Part shown: one piece after another, positions 25,101 through 35,846 of the stretch
How the letters are laid out: every line of letters starts with the position of its first letter
Position numbering within the stretch: the first letter of the stretch is position 1
NCBI RefSeq assembly: GCF_030936135.1
Contig: NC_082600.1
Location: 27,597,943-27,661,942 of the forward strand
Length of the DNA stretch: 64,000 bases
Reading direction: 5' to 3'
DNA from: Gavia stellata
Taxonomy: Eukaryota > Chordata > Aves > Gaviiformes > Gaviidae
Translations under genes and position numbers: made by a program
The notes under the pieces: generated by a model
What the model was told of the DNA's origin: nothing
Databases searched by the model: none
Seen by the model: only the letters and a program-made list of their open reading frames with translations

Positions 25101-28100
25101 TTCGCTCGCTTTGGATTTCTGTGATTTTACAGCTGAAATGGCAAGAGTCCTGGCTGACAGCAACCATGTGCCTTTGCATCGACTGTCTCTCCTGGTCCAC
25201 AGTGTTTCCATAATGCACAAGTCATTGGACAGTATGCCGGAAGATGAGAATTGGAAGGCACTGACTCGCAACAGCACTAATCTTCGGGTCTATATAATGG
25301 CCTTTGATGTCAAGAGTGATGATATGTTAAGGATTCTTAAGCCCAGTATCCCCCTAGAGAGGATTCACTTTGACAGCTACATCACTTGTGTTTCAGGGGC
25401 TGTTGTTGACCTCATATCCAGGCAGTATGACAAGTTCCTCACTCATTTTATACTAATGAATGATGTGATAGATATGTCTGGCTTCCCAGATCTTAGCGAC
25501 AACCGGAATGAAGATCCACTTGTCTTATTAGCCTGGAGGTGCACAAGACTGTCTCTCCTGGCTGTTCATGGTAGGTAATATATTGCACGGGTGTAGTATG
25601 TGACTTTGAAATACTTGGAACACTTCAGCCTTTCTAATCATAATGTGTTTTAGTAGAGTGGTGTTCAAAAGTCTGCTACACAGTTGCTATACATGCTGTT
25701 TTACCTTATACTGGTATTTTCATGTTTGGAAATATGAAGATGTTTATTGCATATGAGTTATAAACATACTTGTAGCTTACTAACTTCTATTGAGAAGTCA
25801 CATAAGATTTTGTTAGACTGCTCACAGAAATGAGGATAACTAAGAATTGAGCATTCCAGGAGGCTTATCCTGAAAGTGGTCTGCACTCTGCAAGTTCTAC
25901 CAAGTGGCTGGTTATGTGAGTGTGAACACTGAAAACATTTGCTGTTTTACTGTGAGTTTATATGCTGGCAAGATTAGATGATTGTGCTTCCTGTTTGTAA
26001 ATAATATGGATTAAGTGCCCCAAGACTGAGGGGAGGAAGTCTGTTAGCAGTTTGGTAAGACTTTGCCAGCAGATGAAGGCTGAAAAATATAATGTGAAGG
26101 AGGTTGCCTTGCTGAGTGCATTGGTTTCACCAGTAATACCAGAGCTAGGTTTATCCCACCTATTTATTTGCCATATAATTGCAAATTTAAAAAAAGTGTG
26201 TGTTTGTATTCAGCTCTGTCATCAGTACAGTACTTGCTAGAAGTTACAGTTGTATGGCAAATTTTAAGGCACCTGAAACTGAAATAATGCAGAATAGTTC
26301 TTTCTGTTTGTGCTGGAATCAGCTTACCAAGACCAAGTTTGCCGATGCATGAAGGAGTCAAGTAATGACTCTGTATTGTGTTGCATAAGAATGAATGCCT
26401 CAGAATGCTTGGGGGAGTAAATCTCCAGTCATTCAGCACAAACAGGAGAGACCTTCAGCAGCGAAGGTTGTACATTCAGATTTCCATTGGCTGAAGTCAG
26501 AAGGTCCTGCTGTATTTGCTAGAAAAAGGTTTTTCTACTGTTGTCTACTGAAAAATCACAGGGGGGAAAAAAAACAGTTCAGCTGTCTCTCCTTTGTAGT
26601 TTCCAGGTCTGACAGATTTTGGATACTGGCACATAACCTTACCACTCTAAATGTTGATTTTGTCAGTTTCTTCTAACATTTGGATACAAATTTGAGGACC
26701 TTTAAAAAAAAATAATTACATGTTACCTTAAATTATCCTCCTACTGCAGGAAGTCCTCTAATATATTATCTAAACTAGAAGAAGAACTAGAGAAGAACAT
26801 GACTAGGAAGAAAGATCTAGAAAGCTGTGATGCTTCAGTACAGCGTCTTAGCCTCACGCTTGTATTTTCTGAGGTTTACCAAATAATGGTTTCTGGCTCC
26901 ACTTGTCATATTCTTCATGATACTATCAAGCTTCTTTCAGGAAAAAATGGTGGTTTTGTTCAAGCTGCCATAATTCACTTTATATGTAAGTGCTCAGGTT
27001 TCTTCTCCTGTCTCCTGAAGTGGTTATTCTTCAGTTTCCAATACTTCTCAGGGTTGTTTTTCTTTTTTCCCCTCTTTTGCTATTAGTTTGCTCTGAAAAA
27101 GGCTTTGATTTACATATAGTTTTGGCTGCCACTTGTCACTGACCGAAAGAGGAGGGGGAAAACATACCCTAAGGACACTTTTTTCCTTGGGTGCCTCAAG
27201 TTTCTCTTCTGTCTTTTGTGGGAAGTCATATCATCTTTCTACCAAAGTAGCATCTTCAGGAGCCGAGGGAAGCTGATTGAAGGATATTAAATACATTCTT
27301 GCAGAATGAAGGAAGGGTGTGAAGAGTGTGTGGTTGTTTGGGATGAGATGGGGACAGTAGGATAGTCAGAGTGGTATGATCTGGCACTGTGGATAAAAAG
27401 CACAGCCCATCTACAGGGCTGAAGCCCCCCCCCCCCCCCCCCCCCCCCGCCTTCTTGAGAGGGACACTTCATGTGGATTTTCAAGACTTTGTGTTGTAAA
27501 CATACTGCATTACCTATGAGATTCTCAGTTTTATTCTGTCCATGAGCCAAAATTAAAGTTGAAATTTTTAGTAGCAAGGAAGAACAAATTATGGTGCTGC
27601 CCATGGTGAATTTTGTTCAGTGATACTTGTGGTGAAGTGATCGTTCCCTGTTGCCTCTGAATACTTCAGCTGGGCAGAGGCTTCTTGGATGCTGGAAAGT
27701 TACTGAGAAACTTCAGGCAAAACTTTTGAAAGGGGAGTTAATTGAAAATGAGATTAAGTTGAGAATAAGATGGTTGTTCCAGAGCATAGATGATCTATCT
27801 GACTGTGAAAAGTTATAGCAAAAGCCATATACCTGAACCACGAGGACAGCACAGGGGACTTAACCACAGTTGTTGTTCCCTTTATTCTTGCACTTTCTGT
27901 CAAGGATTTCTTTAGTAAGGTTCTTTACCTTCAAGATAACTGAAAGGTGTTGTGAGCTCCTTCAAATCCCGATAGGGGAGTGTCATCGTACAGGTGGAAT
28001 TTTCCATTGGGTTTACTGTCCTGAAGCCTTACTGACAGCTTCATCTTCTGTGGACAGTTGTGCTGGAGGTGAAGTATCAGCAGATGAAAATTGTGGGAAT

Positions 28101-29569
28101 TCATGCATTCCTAATGGTTAATATACCAGAAATGAGTCATACAGATGTGTACAGGCTTCTTTTTTGAAAACCTACCCTGTGCAACATATTTACAGGAAAC
28201 CTTAGAGATGAACAGTAGGAGAAAGTAAAAGAAAACAGAATGAAAAATTCTCCTTTATTACTTTTACATCCATTTTCTTCATTCTTTAACTAGCTGTCTT
28301 ATTTTGATACATTTTGATGTAGAGCATGTTAACTGCATTGTTGAAGACCAAACCACAGTTAGTTTTTATTTCTCAGCAGTTTAACTTTCCCAGTTCAAAT
28401 ACTGTGCAGACTGCAGCTTTATTTGGAATCTAAGTGGGCATCTCACCAAGAGGCTTAGCACCTGTGAGAATGATGATAAAGGCAGAAATGAGCCTTTCCT
28501 TTTGCAATGGAAGGGCTGACTTGGCAAAGCTCCCAAAAAGGGAAGTTCCCAGGTCATCTGTGGTTTGCATCTGAATAAGGAGGAGCTCAGCGTTTGCCTT
28601 AGCCAGGGTACAGAAAGCTAACAGGTAACTGGGGCGTAGGTGTTTTTAAAAAGGGATGGCCATATACGCTAATGGGAAGAGAAGGAAGGTTTGTAATTAT
28701 GTTTAATCTCAGATAGAATAACAAGATTTATGTAGATTTTTTTTTATACTGATGTGACCTATTTCCTGGAGAGGCTTCTGGTTTGTGTGTATTGGGTTTT
28801 TTGTTTGGTTGTTTTGTTTGGTTTGGGTTTTTTTTTTAAGTCTACCTCTAATGCAACAAAAGTAAACTTAAGATTTTTTTTCTAGTACAAGCACAGTTTT
28901 AAAACAGTCCTTTTATACATTCACTTAAAATAATTGATTACTCACTTTTTTCATTCGATTTATTAATACTACAAAGACCACAGGAGGTTTGAAATTGTAG
29001 ATATAACTTCACTTGGAGTAAAGAAGTCCACTTTCCTGCAAATGGTGAAAAAATTGCATCTAGAAAAGCTTGGTCAAACTACCTGAAATATTTTTGATAC
29101 TTCCTTATTCCCATTATAAAATGGGGCTTTACCACTTGCAACCAAAAAAACCCCAAACGTGCTCTAGGGGGATTCTGCTGGATAGAAGATGACAGAATAG
29201 ATTGGGAAGGATGTTGAGATGCTGTGGTATTAAGTACTTCAGTAAAAAAACAGCCTTGTAGCAAAATGACAAAGCAACTTTCTTTTTTTTCCCCTAGGTT
29301 ACACAGTTTGGGCCCATAATCTTATTGCAATTGCTCGTCTTCGTGGCTCTGACCTGAAAGTTCTTGAAGTCACAGAAGAAAGCATTGATTTTGACCAAGG
29401 AGAACTGGCTGATCAGGATGTGGATCCAGTACACAATCTCATTGAGCAAGTGTCTCTCGGATTGGGTCGACCTTGGCACGCGGTCATGGACATAGAGCTG
29501 CTCAGTGTCTTCACTGAGCCAACCCGTCACTTTTACAGAGAGATGCAAAGCTTCAGTGAAGGCATTTAG
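12348..29569 (+). CDS. FBXO33: F-box only protein 33 (four coding exons)
   Basis: The CDS joins 12348-12847, 19553-19663, 24885-25570 and 29298-29569: 1569 nt, 522 residues plus TAG. All introns are GT-AG and all phases match. An F-box sits at about residues 37-75 (SLPSELVVHIFSFL, then CSHWRECLFYPALW), and the rest looks like a leucine-rich-repeat-like substrate region. F-box proteins bind SKP1 and bring substrates to SCF (SKP1-CUL1-RBX1) ubiquitin ligases; FBXO33 has been linked to YB-1 turnover. The product closely matches human FBXO33 as I recall it (about 555 residues), which has a longer basic N-terminus. The ATG at 12348 gives MLLFLS, as in human; it has a poor Kozak context, and Met26 (12423) is an alternative start. 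A seven-alanine run lies at 12-18, and a Gly/Ala-rich linker follows NYPSGG in exon 1. Introns of 6.7, 5.2 and 3.7 kb hold no other gene that I can support. Confidence 0.97.
15860..15878. repeat. Pure G run, 19 bases (FBXO33 intron 1)
   Basis: An uninterrupted run of 19 G lies in intron 1, flanked by CCTTGC and AGGAGT. Length may be unstable or misassembled. Confidence 0.9.
19553..19663 (+). CDS. FBXO33: FBXO33 coding exon 2
   Basis: The acceptor is TTTCATAG and the donor CA/GTAAGTT. It encodes residues 167-204, beginning NLQKLSLFGDISILQQ and containing KVDPDGKKIK, nearly identical to human FBXO33. The 111-nt length keeps phase 2. Confidence 0.96.
22212..22273. repeat. 34-base tandem duplication (FBXO33 intron 2)
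   Basis: AATAAATGTTGTACTACATG with its next eight bases is repeated once, 34 bases later, with two mismatches. It is a recent local duplication in intron 2. Confidence 0.85.
24885..25570 (+). CDS. FBXO33: FBXO33 coding exon 3
   Basis: The acceptor is TTACTTGCAG and the donor CATG/GTAGGT. It encodes residues 204-433, the bulk of the substrate-side domain, including IQQLFEEILGNSRQLKWLSC and VANTMEHLSLLDN-like and DLSDNRNEDPLVLLAWRCT segments. It opens in phase 2 and closes in phase 1. Confidence 0.97.
27425..27448. repeat. Pure C run, 24 bases (FBXO33 intron 3)
   Basis: An uninterrupted run of 24 C lies in intron 3. The opposite strand could form a G-quadruplex. Exact length is likely polymorphic or error-prone. 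Confidence 0.9.
29298..29569 (+). CDS. FBXO33: FBXO33 coding exon 4 with stop
   Basis: The acceptor is TTTTCCCCTAG. It encodes residues 433-522, starting YTVWAHNLIAIARLRGSDLK and ending REMQSFSEGI before TAG at 29567-29569. Human FBXO33 ends SFSEDI by recollection, so the C-terminus is conserved and complete. Confidence 0.97.
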
Positions 29570-31255
29570 CTCCTTATTTACAATTCCTGTGGTTACATAT
29601 GCAAGTAGGGTCCTATTATGTTTTTTCAGTAGTGTGAATTAACCCCTTTTGTGCTGTGTTTAATCAGTATTAGCTATATAGAATTATATATGTGTATTCT
29701 ACTTCTTGATCAAAGAACGTAGTCGGGTATTGGTTTAGAAGCTGAAAGTGGCAGTGTTTAGGGTTTTCACGGTTAATGGACTTGTCTACCAAACCTTACA
29801 GAGATACAGCCAAAGGCTGTCTGAGGTTGCCGGCTAACTTTACTTTTATTTTGAATGATTTTACTATTATATCGGAGTTCTGTGCTCAGGAGCCAACTCT
29901 TTTTAATACCCATATCCATAGCCCAGTGAATTTCTATGCTGTCATTGTGTGCTTAATCTGGTAACGTGCTACTTAATAGGCTTAAAGGAAGAGAAGTCTA
30001 TCCAGGGTTGTTCACCGTAAGACTCTCACCTTGCTTTATTTCACGTGCAAGTTCTGAAGCGTGACTTAACTACCATTCTCAGCTTTTCTTAGCTGTTAAG
30101 CAGCAGTGTGAAACACTAGCTTTTCAGGTAGCTGCACTTCATAAACTGTAGTTTTCAGATTCTTTGCAAACTCCTCCTTGTTTATTCTCATGTTCTGTCA
30201 TCTTCCTTAAAAGTTAGCTTTGGGCCAGAGTTTAAAAGAAAAAAAAGTGCACTCCGATGAGTGAGGTAAAAACATAACAGTGAAGACTGCAATACAAAGG
30301 TATACACAACAAACATTAGTCGTGAAATCCCTAGCAACCAAGTCACTGGATTTTCTCTGTCAGCGCCTGTGTCAGCTGCCAAAGAATAGATTAAAAACGA
30401 AGAAGTGCCCACATGCTGGCAGGGGCAGGCCAACTTTTGGCCAGCCAGATACTGCTAGATTGTAATATATAAGGTCGAATTTCGACCTGTGGTACACAGC
30501 TGTGCTGTGGCTCAGTCAGCAACCTCAGAACTCTTAACAAACATGCACCTGTTTCACTGTGAATAGTGAATGTAAAGGAAGGAAAGGAAACAAATACAAA
30601 GCTTGTTCTATCACAGGTATGAGCTGCTATGATGCATGAAGAACATTCCATGAAGTATGTTTTAAAATCTTGTTATATCTGAGAGGCTTTAAAAGCCGAT
30701 TTAACTGTTTCAGGGCAACCGCGGTACAGACGTGGTCTCTGTGAGACTTCCACCTGACCCCAGTTTTAAGTGGTACGAATGTTGTGCATTTAATGTTTAA
30801 AGGACAGTCTGCAATAATAAAGTAAGTGGCCAACGTGGGTGCCCAGCAGTGCTGAGACCTGGCTGCTATATTGTAAGCTTTGGAAAACACAATTTATGCA
30901 ACAGATGTCCAGATATGATTCTATTTATGGAAAAAGTTTATATGTGTTTTACAAATGGTTTTACCATCTTATATTAAAATGACCTTTTGACAGGTGTGCG
31001 CTGTTTTGTCTCCAGTGAGCACATACCATGCGGATTTTATATGTACATCAGTAGAGTGAATCCACTGGCACAGTGTGTGTATATGCCAGATGTGGTGAGA
31101 TTTTATCTTATAAATGTGATCAGATAAAAAAAAAAAACTCCTGACAGAAAATGTAAGGAAACCAGCTGAATGTTTGAATTGATGACTGATGTTGTATGGT
31201 TTATGTTAAATGTATATTCTTTTAATCAATGAATAAAGCATTAAAAATTGATCGC
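29570..31255 (+). other. FBXO33: FBXO33 3' UTR
   Basis: About 1.7 kb of AT-rich sequence follows the stop, with no competing ORF of note. AATAAA at 31232-31237 is the best polyadenylation signal; cleavage is expected 10-30 bases later, followed by TG/T-rich sequence. The end is inferred and was not read from transcripts. Later AATAAA hexamers (near 32765, 34921 and 35080) could make longer forms. Confidence 0.7.
31232..31237 (+). promoter_or_regulatory. FBXO33: FBXO33 polyadenylation signal AATAAA
   Basis: It is a canonical hexamer in TCAATGAATAAAGCATT context, 1.66 kb after the stop, with T-rich sequence (ATTTTATTGTATC) about 30 bases further on. Confidence 0.7.
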
Positions 31256-34200
31256 TGTATAAAATATTTTATTGTATCAGCATGAAGATTTTTAGAATTA
31301 AAACGCAACATCTTTCATAAGCTGTGTATAACTGATAGCTCCCATTGTGTTTAGGTCAACAAAAGAGTCTAAATTAAGTCATACAGTAATTTTTTTTTAA
31401 TTTGGCTGAATTTTGTCAACATTTTGGGGGGCAGTGGAGGAAGGGGAAGGATGCTTTGCTGAAGATCAGACTATCAGACCAGTTAGTACAAACAGTATAT
31501 CATGATTATTACAGTATATCATGACTTATTAGGCTGATACAGTAAACTGTGGATTGTAGAATATAGAAGACTATTTTTGAGAAATTCCTGCATCCATTGC
31601 AATTGCTTAAATCAAAATCTAATGTGCTCAAGAAAAATGTGTAGTACTTCTTTGGTGTCCCACTATTAAATAGATTATGAATACCTGCAATGCTTCAGTT
31701 TGACGTTTTATCCGTGCTCAAGAGTACGTAGCTGTGCATTCTGAATGAAAACTGCAAATGTCTGGTAGGGTGTCAAAGAGCTGCCATGCCATGCAATGGC
31801 TGATTGTGCTGTGAGAATTGTCGGAGTGGCTGTTCAGTGTGTGCGTGCCAAGCACGGATTTAATTGGAGCTTCTGAACTTCATTTTACAATAGTCCAAAC
31901 CACTACCATGTGTGAGAATGGCACTGCTTGTTGTTTAAGCACTCTCCTAGAGCTTCTGGATTTGGTAAGCGAGATTGTTTACCAACATACTCAAGAGATG
32001 CTGTAGGTAGCAAGATAAGGTAAATACAGTTACAGCTTTTTCATATTCCAGCAAAGTGAAATGATGGGACTTGGTCTCAGTGCCTTTCAGGGCTCAGCCT
32101 CAGGAGAGAGGTTTATGTAGCAGTTAAACCTGATAGGGGTTGCTCAGCATCATCTGGACCTTAAATTTGGTCATAAAGTGATAAAGATTTCTGGCTTTTT
32201 CTGTGCAACTTCCTGAAGCAAATGCTGCATCCTCAAGTTTAAACAGAGTTGTGGGATGTTAATTTTATCTCTGCAGACTACTGTGTTTCTATGGATAGCT
32301 GTCTTACTTAATGCAGTTGGGAAGTAACTTGTTTACCTTTCTGTTACATAAACGTGTTTCTCTTTTTATTCTAACCTGTTTTCTGCTTTTTTTTTTTTTT
32401 AATTAAGTTAATCTTGAAAGGTAAGGTAAGGAGCAGGAGAAACAGGCCACTTGGCTATGGTAGAGAGATGTGCAGTCCTTTCACTTACTGCGGTTATAGC
32501 CGCAGTGTTTAAAGTTGGCTGTATCAGTGGATGTCCATTGTTTGTACTCCAGCTCTGACTTTTCATACAGTCTGAAGCCTAATCACTGGGTGTGGCTTGT
32601 GTTCCAGGTACGAAGTCAATGTACTTAATAATGCATACAGACTACTATAATCTTTCTTTCTTTACAAGTACAGGGAGTCCAGTAAGGCATGAGTGTGTGG
32701 TGAAACCCATACCATGAGCAGTGTTGGAGAAACACACCTCTCACTGTTCTGTTGTCTTAGAAATAAATAAAAGCTGCTTTTGTTGTTTGTTTGCATTTTT
32801 AGCAATAATTTGAATTAGTCATACCAGGATGAAGGGATTCCAGCTGAAGCAATTTGAAGTCAAGTGTTAGGAAACTAAGATGGTGGAAAGTGTACTTGTA
32901 TTGGGAGTGGGGCCTTACAAACTGTGTGGAATTACTTTGAGCTTGCATAATTCCAAATGGGATTTAAATTTTTTTGTTGTTTCTCTTTGTTTTTCCTAAA
33001 GAGACAGCGATGTCAAGTTTTCCTGCATTTGCAGCCGGAACTTGGAACACAAGCCCTCAATTGTTAAAACTGGATTGTTTTTTCTTTTTTGGGGGGAACA
33101 GGGACTTCCCTGCATATGCACTCATGTCACCCTTCTAGGTTAAACATACCTAAATACATCTGTTGTTTTACTACACCCTGCTTCGTATTGCATAAATCTG
33201 TGCTTGTTTTTAAATTGCTTGATTGCAAAAAAAATTTTGGGCTATTACTGGGGAAAAAAATGTCTGAAATTATTCCATTCTCTCTGTGGGATGATCTAAT
33301 CCATGCTTGTCCTGCATTATCTTCATCCAGCTAACTTCTTTTGTTTTGCCTGCAGCTTCCAGTATCATTGTGGGCATAGAATAGATTATTTTGGTGGAAG
33401 AATTGTTTTTTGCAGACAGTTAACTTAATTACAAGCTAGAACAAATATTTAACCCACACTGAGAAAATACTGTATTTGTTCAGAAAATATAGTTACATTC
33501 ATAAGTATTTGCAATCCTTAAGGTGAGCTGGAAAAAAAGAAAAGGGTTCTTATGGTAGCAATATTATCAAAGTAGGGACCTCTGTGCTGCCCACTGGTTC
33601 TATGTACAGGGACAAGTTGGTGGTTGGCAGTTCTGGTTGTTCCTAGGACTGACATCCAGGGCAAGGGTAAAACCAAATAGTTCCTTTTAGAATCCTGGTG
33701 AAGTCTTTCAGGGAAACTTGGAACCTTTAGAAAGCATCTAATTGACTAAAAATGATGCAACAGCTGAATTAAGCTAAATAGCAGTTAAAACAATTTAACA
33801 GGGATGATGCTTTAAAATGTCTTACTAAATTTGTTGTTGAATAGCTCAAGTACAAAGGCTTATCTAAAAGCCTTTGAGGACTAAACTAGGAGGAGGAAGG
33901 AGAATAAAGAAATTGCAGGAATGAGCCATGGAAGAGTTCTGCAGCTGAATAAGCCTATGTGCAAATAACGGTAGGAGCAGGAATACTGAGCTGCAAAAGA
34001 AAAAGCTCCCTTGGCAAGCTTGACCTAAGTAATTACAAAAAATGCACCCTGGGGATTTTTTTTTAAACTTCTAATTATGGGGTGTGGTGGCTGCAACTGT
34101 GTTTTGTGTGTGTGCAGAGAATGGGGGAATGGCAGCTGAACTGCCCACTGCTGCTACTGCACGTGGGGGCTTGCTAAAAAGTTTCCTCCTTTATGTGTCT

Positions 34201-35500
34201 TAAAGGGTCCCTTACCAACTGACTGCATTGTGAGTAATTACATGGTTTTCAAGTTGAAGCTGAACTGCCAGAAGAGCCAACAGCTGCTAGCAGCAGTCTT
34301 TAGATTGTGCCATAGTCAGTAAAAATGGAGCTGGGCTCTGTCCAGGTCCAGTGTGCACCAAAATGCCTGCACTGTGGCTGCAGCTGTGTGCTGTGCCTGT
34401 TGTGATGATGGCCATTACTGCAAGGGAAGCAGCAAATAGTAACCTTGCGTGAAGAGGTGGACAAGACAACACACCAAATGCTTTTATAGGCACAAAATTA
34501 TTAACGCTGCAGTTTGCTGCTTCTTTCTTGTGTTTTTTAATTCTGCTTTGTTGTGAAGCCTAGCAATCACTACAAAACATCCATGGACACAATTCATGTC
34601 TAAAATTGTTTGTTTAGGTTTTTTAAATGTTTGCTGCAGCAGCATGTTCTTGACCACTTTTGTTGCTTTTTTTGTTAAGTGTGTTGGGTATACTTCCTTC
34701 TGTGCTTGTTTTAGAGAAGAAATTCTACCTTGCCTTGCAGTTTTAATTACCTGTACTATGTGTTAGGAAGAACATGCTTATAGAAATCTCCTGCCCCCTC
34801 CTTTGTGGCCATTTTGTTGATAAAGCCTGAGTGCTCTCCAAAGTTAGCACTGAAGGAATGGGGAAGTGGTTCTTTTGTCCCACACAGCTTCCTAAATGCC
34901 AGTGTTAAAAGCCAGAGACTAATAAACTGAATTCATGTTGAGACAGTAAAAAAAAAAAAGTATTAGTTTGCTGCAGACATGCATCTTCAAAGGCAAGGGT
35001 CTGGTGGTGCTGAAGCATCACACACCTATGACTCCTTCTTGCCATCATTAAAAAACCATATATGCATCTTCAATAAAACACAACCCCACACTGTTGGTTT
35101 TGAAGAGTGATGGGAGATGTGCTCTACATTTCCGCTTCCCCTTCCCACCCACTGTACTGGTAAAGCTTTGACAGCTGAAAGTTTACCTATGAGGTCATTA
35201 ACAGAGTATGTATGTACATGGTAGGGAATGATACTAATTCCTCTTCACTTCAACTACTTCTATAGTACCATGTTAACAGTGACATTGCCTTAATTTTCAG
35301 TAGACTTTTATTAACTGTTTCAATTTGTTTTCACATTCTATTGATAAAGCATCACTTTTGGCATGCAGAGATTAGCTGTACAGGGAAACAAGGACAAAAC
35401 AGCTGGACTTTTAAAATATGGTTCACATGATTTAATTTTGTACACCTCTGAAGAGATTACTCAAGTTAGAAATACTTAATTTAAAATTACTATTGTACAA
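31256..35500. other. Convergent intergenic gap FBXO33-MIA2
   Basis: About 4.2 kb separates the two 3' ends. I see no gene. It holds a 19-base tandem duplication (ACAGTATATCATGA, 31492-31530), poly(T) near 32390, a poly(A) run near 34950, and + strand AATAAA hexamers near 32765, 34921 and 35080. The short ORFs have no recognisable similarity. Confidence 0.55.
31492..31530. repeat. 19-base tandem duplication (intergenic)
   Basis: ACAGTATATCATGATTATT is followed at once by a near copy (ACAGTATATCATGACTTATT). It lies just past the FBXO33 poly(A) signal. Confidence 0.85.
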
Positions 35501-35519
35501 TGGAAATCACTTATTCACA

Positions 35520-35694
35520 ATATTCATAGTTATTTCATTCTTTATTTACAAAATACTATCCTGAGTATTTTCTATTAAGCTTCAATTTGAGCAAAGTAGT
35601 TTATATATACCTAAGTAACAACGGTTACTTAACATAAGGAAAATGCCAGTAGGAGAGTACTGGAACGGTTCAGCACGTTGCTCAAATGACTCTG
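35520..35694 (-). other. MIA2: MIA2 3' UTR (minimal)
   Basis: A short 3' UTR runs from the stop to the first AATAAA (35546-35541 on the - strand), with cleavage expected near 35520. A further - strand AATAAA at 35312-35307 could give a longer form. The end is inferred from sequence only. Confidence 0.6.
35541..35546 (-). promoter_or_regulatory. MIA2: MIA2 polyadenylation signal AATAAA
   Basis: It is a canonical hexamer about 150 bases after the MIA2 stop, in TGTAAATAAAGAATG context. TG-containing sequence follows within 40 bases. Confidence 0.6.
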
Positions 35695-35846
35695 TCAAGT
35701 CTCTTGCTGTGGTTCCGGTTGTTCTACAGCTGATGGATTTGACTGAGGTGGCTCAACTCTACTTTCAGGAGGTGGTGGTGGAGGCAAAAATCCAGGTCGT
35801 TGAGGCGGATAGTGAGGATAAGATCTCATTGGAAAGGGATTTCTTA
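35695..35846 (-). CDS. MIA2: MIA2 coding exon 24 with stop
   Basis: It encodes residues 770-819, including [20 protein letters not shown] and the end [10 protein letters not shown] before TGA at 35697-35695. The acceptor is GTCTCACAG. The PEPQQET end is shared with human cTAGE5, which supports a complete C-terminus. Confidence 0.95.

Noticed and set aside
24726..25277. 183-codon ORF on the - strand
   Set aside because: It is the reverse-strand shadow of FBXO33 exon 3, which is well matched on the + strand.
26799..27086. 95-codon + strand ORF in FBXO33 intron 3
   Set aside because: It ends in low-complexity Phe-rich sequence, shows no family resemblance, and exons 3 and 4 of FBXO33 join perfectly without it.
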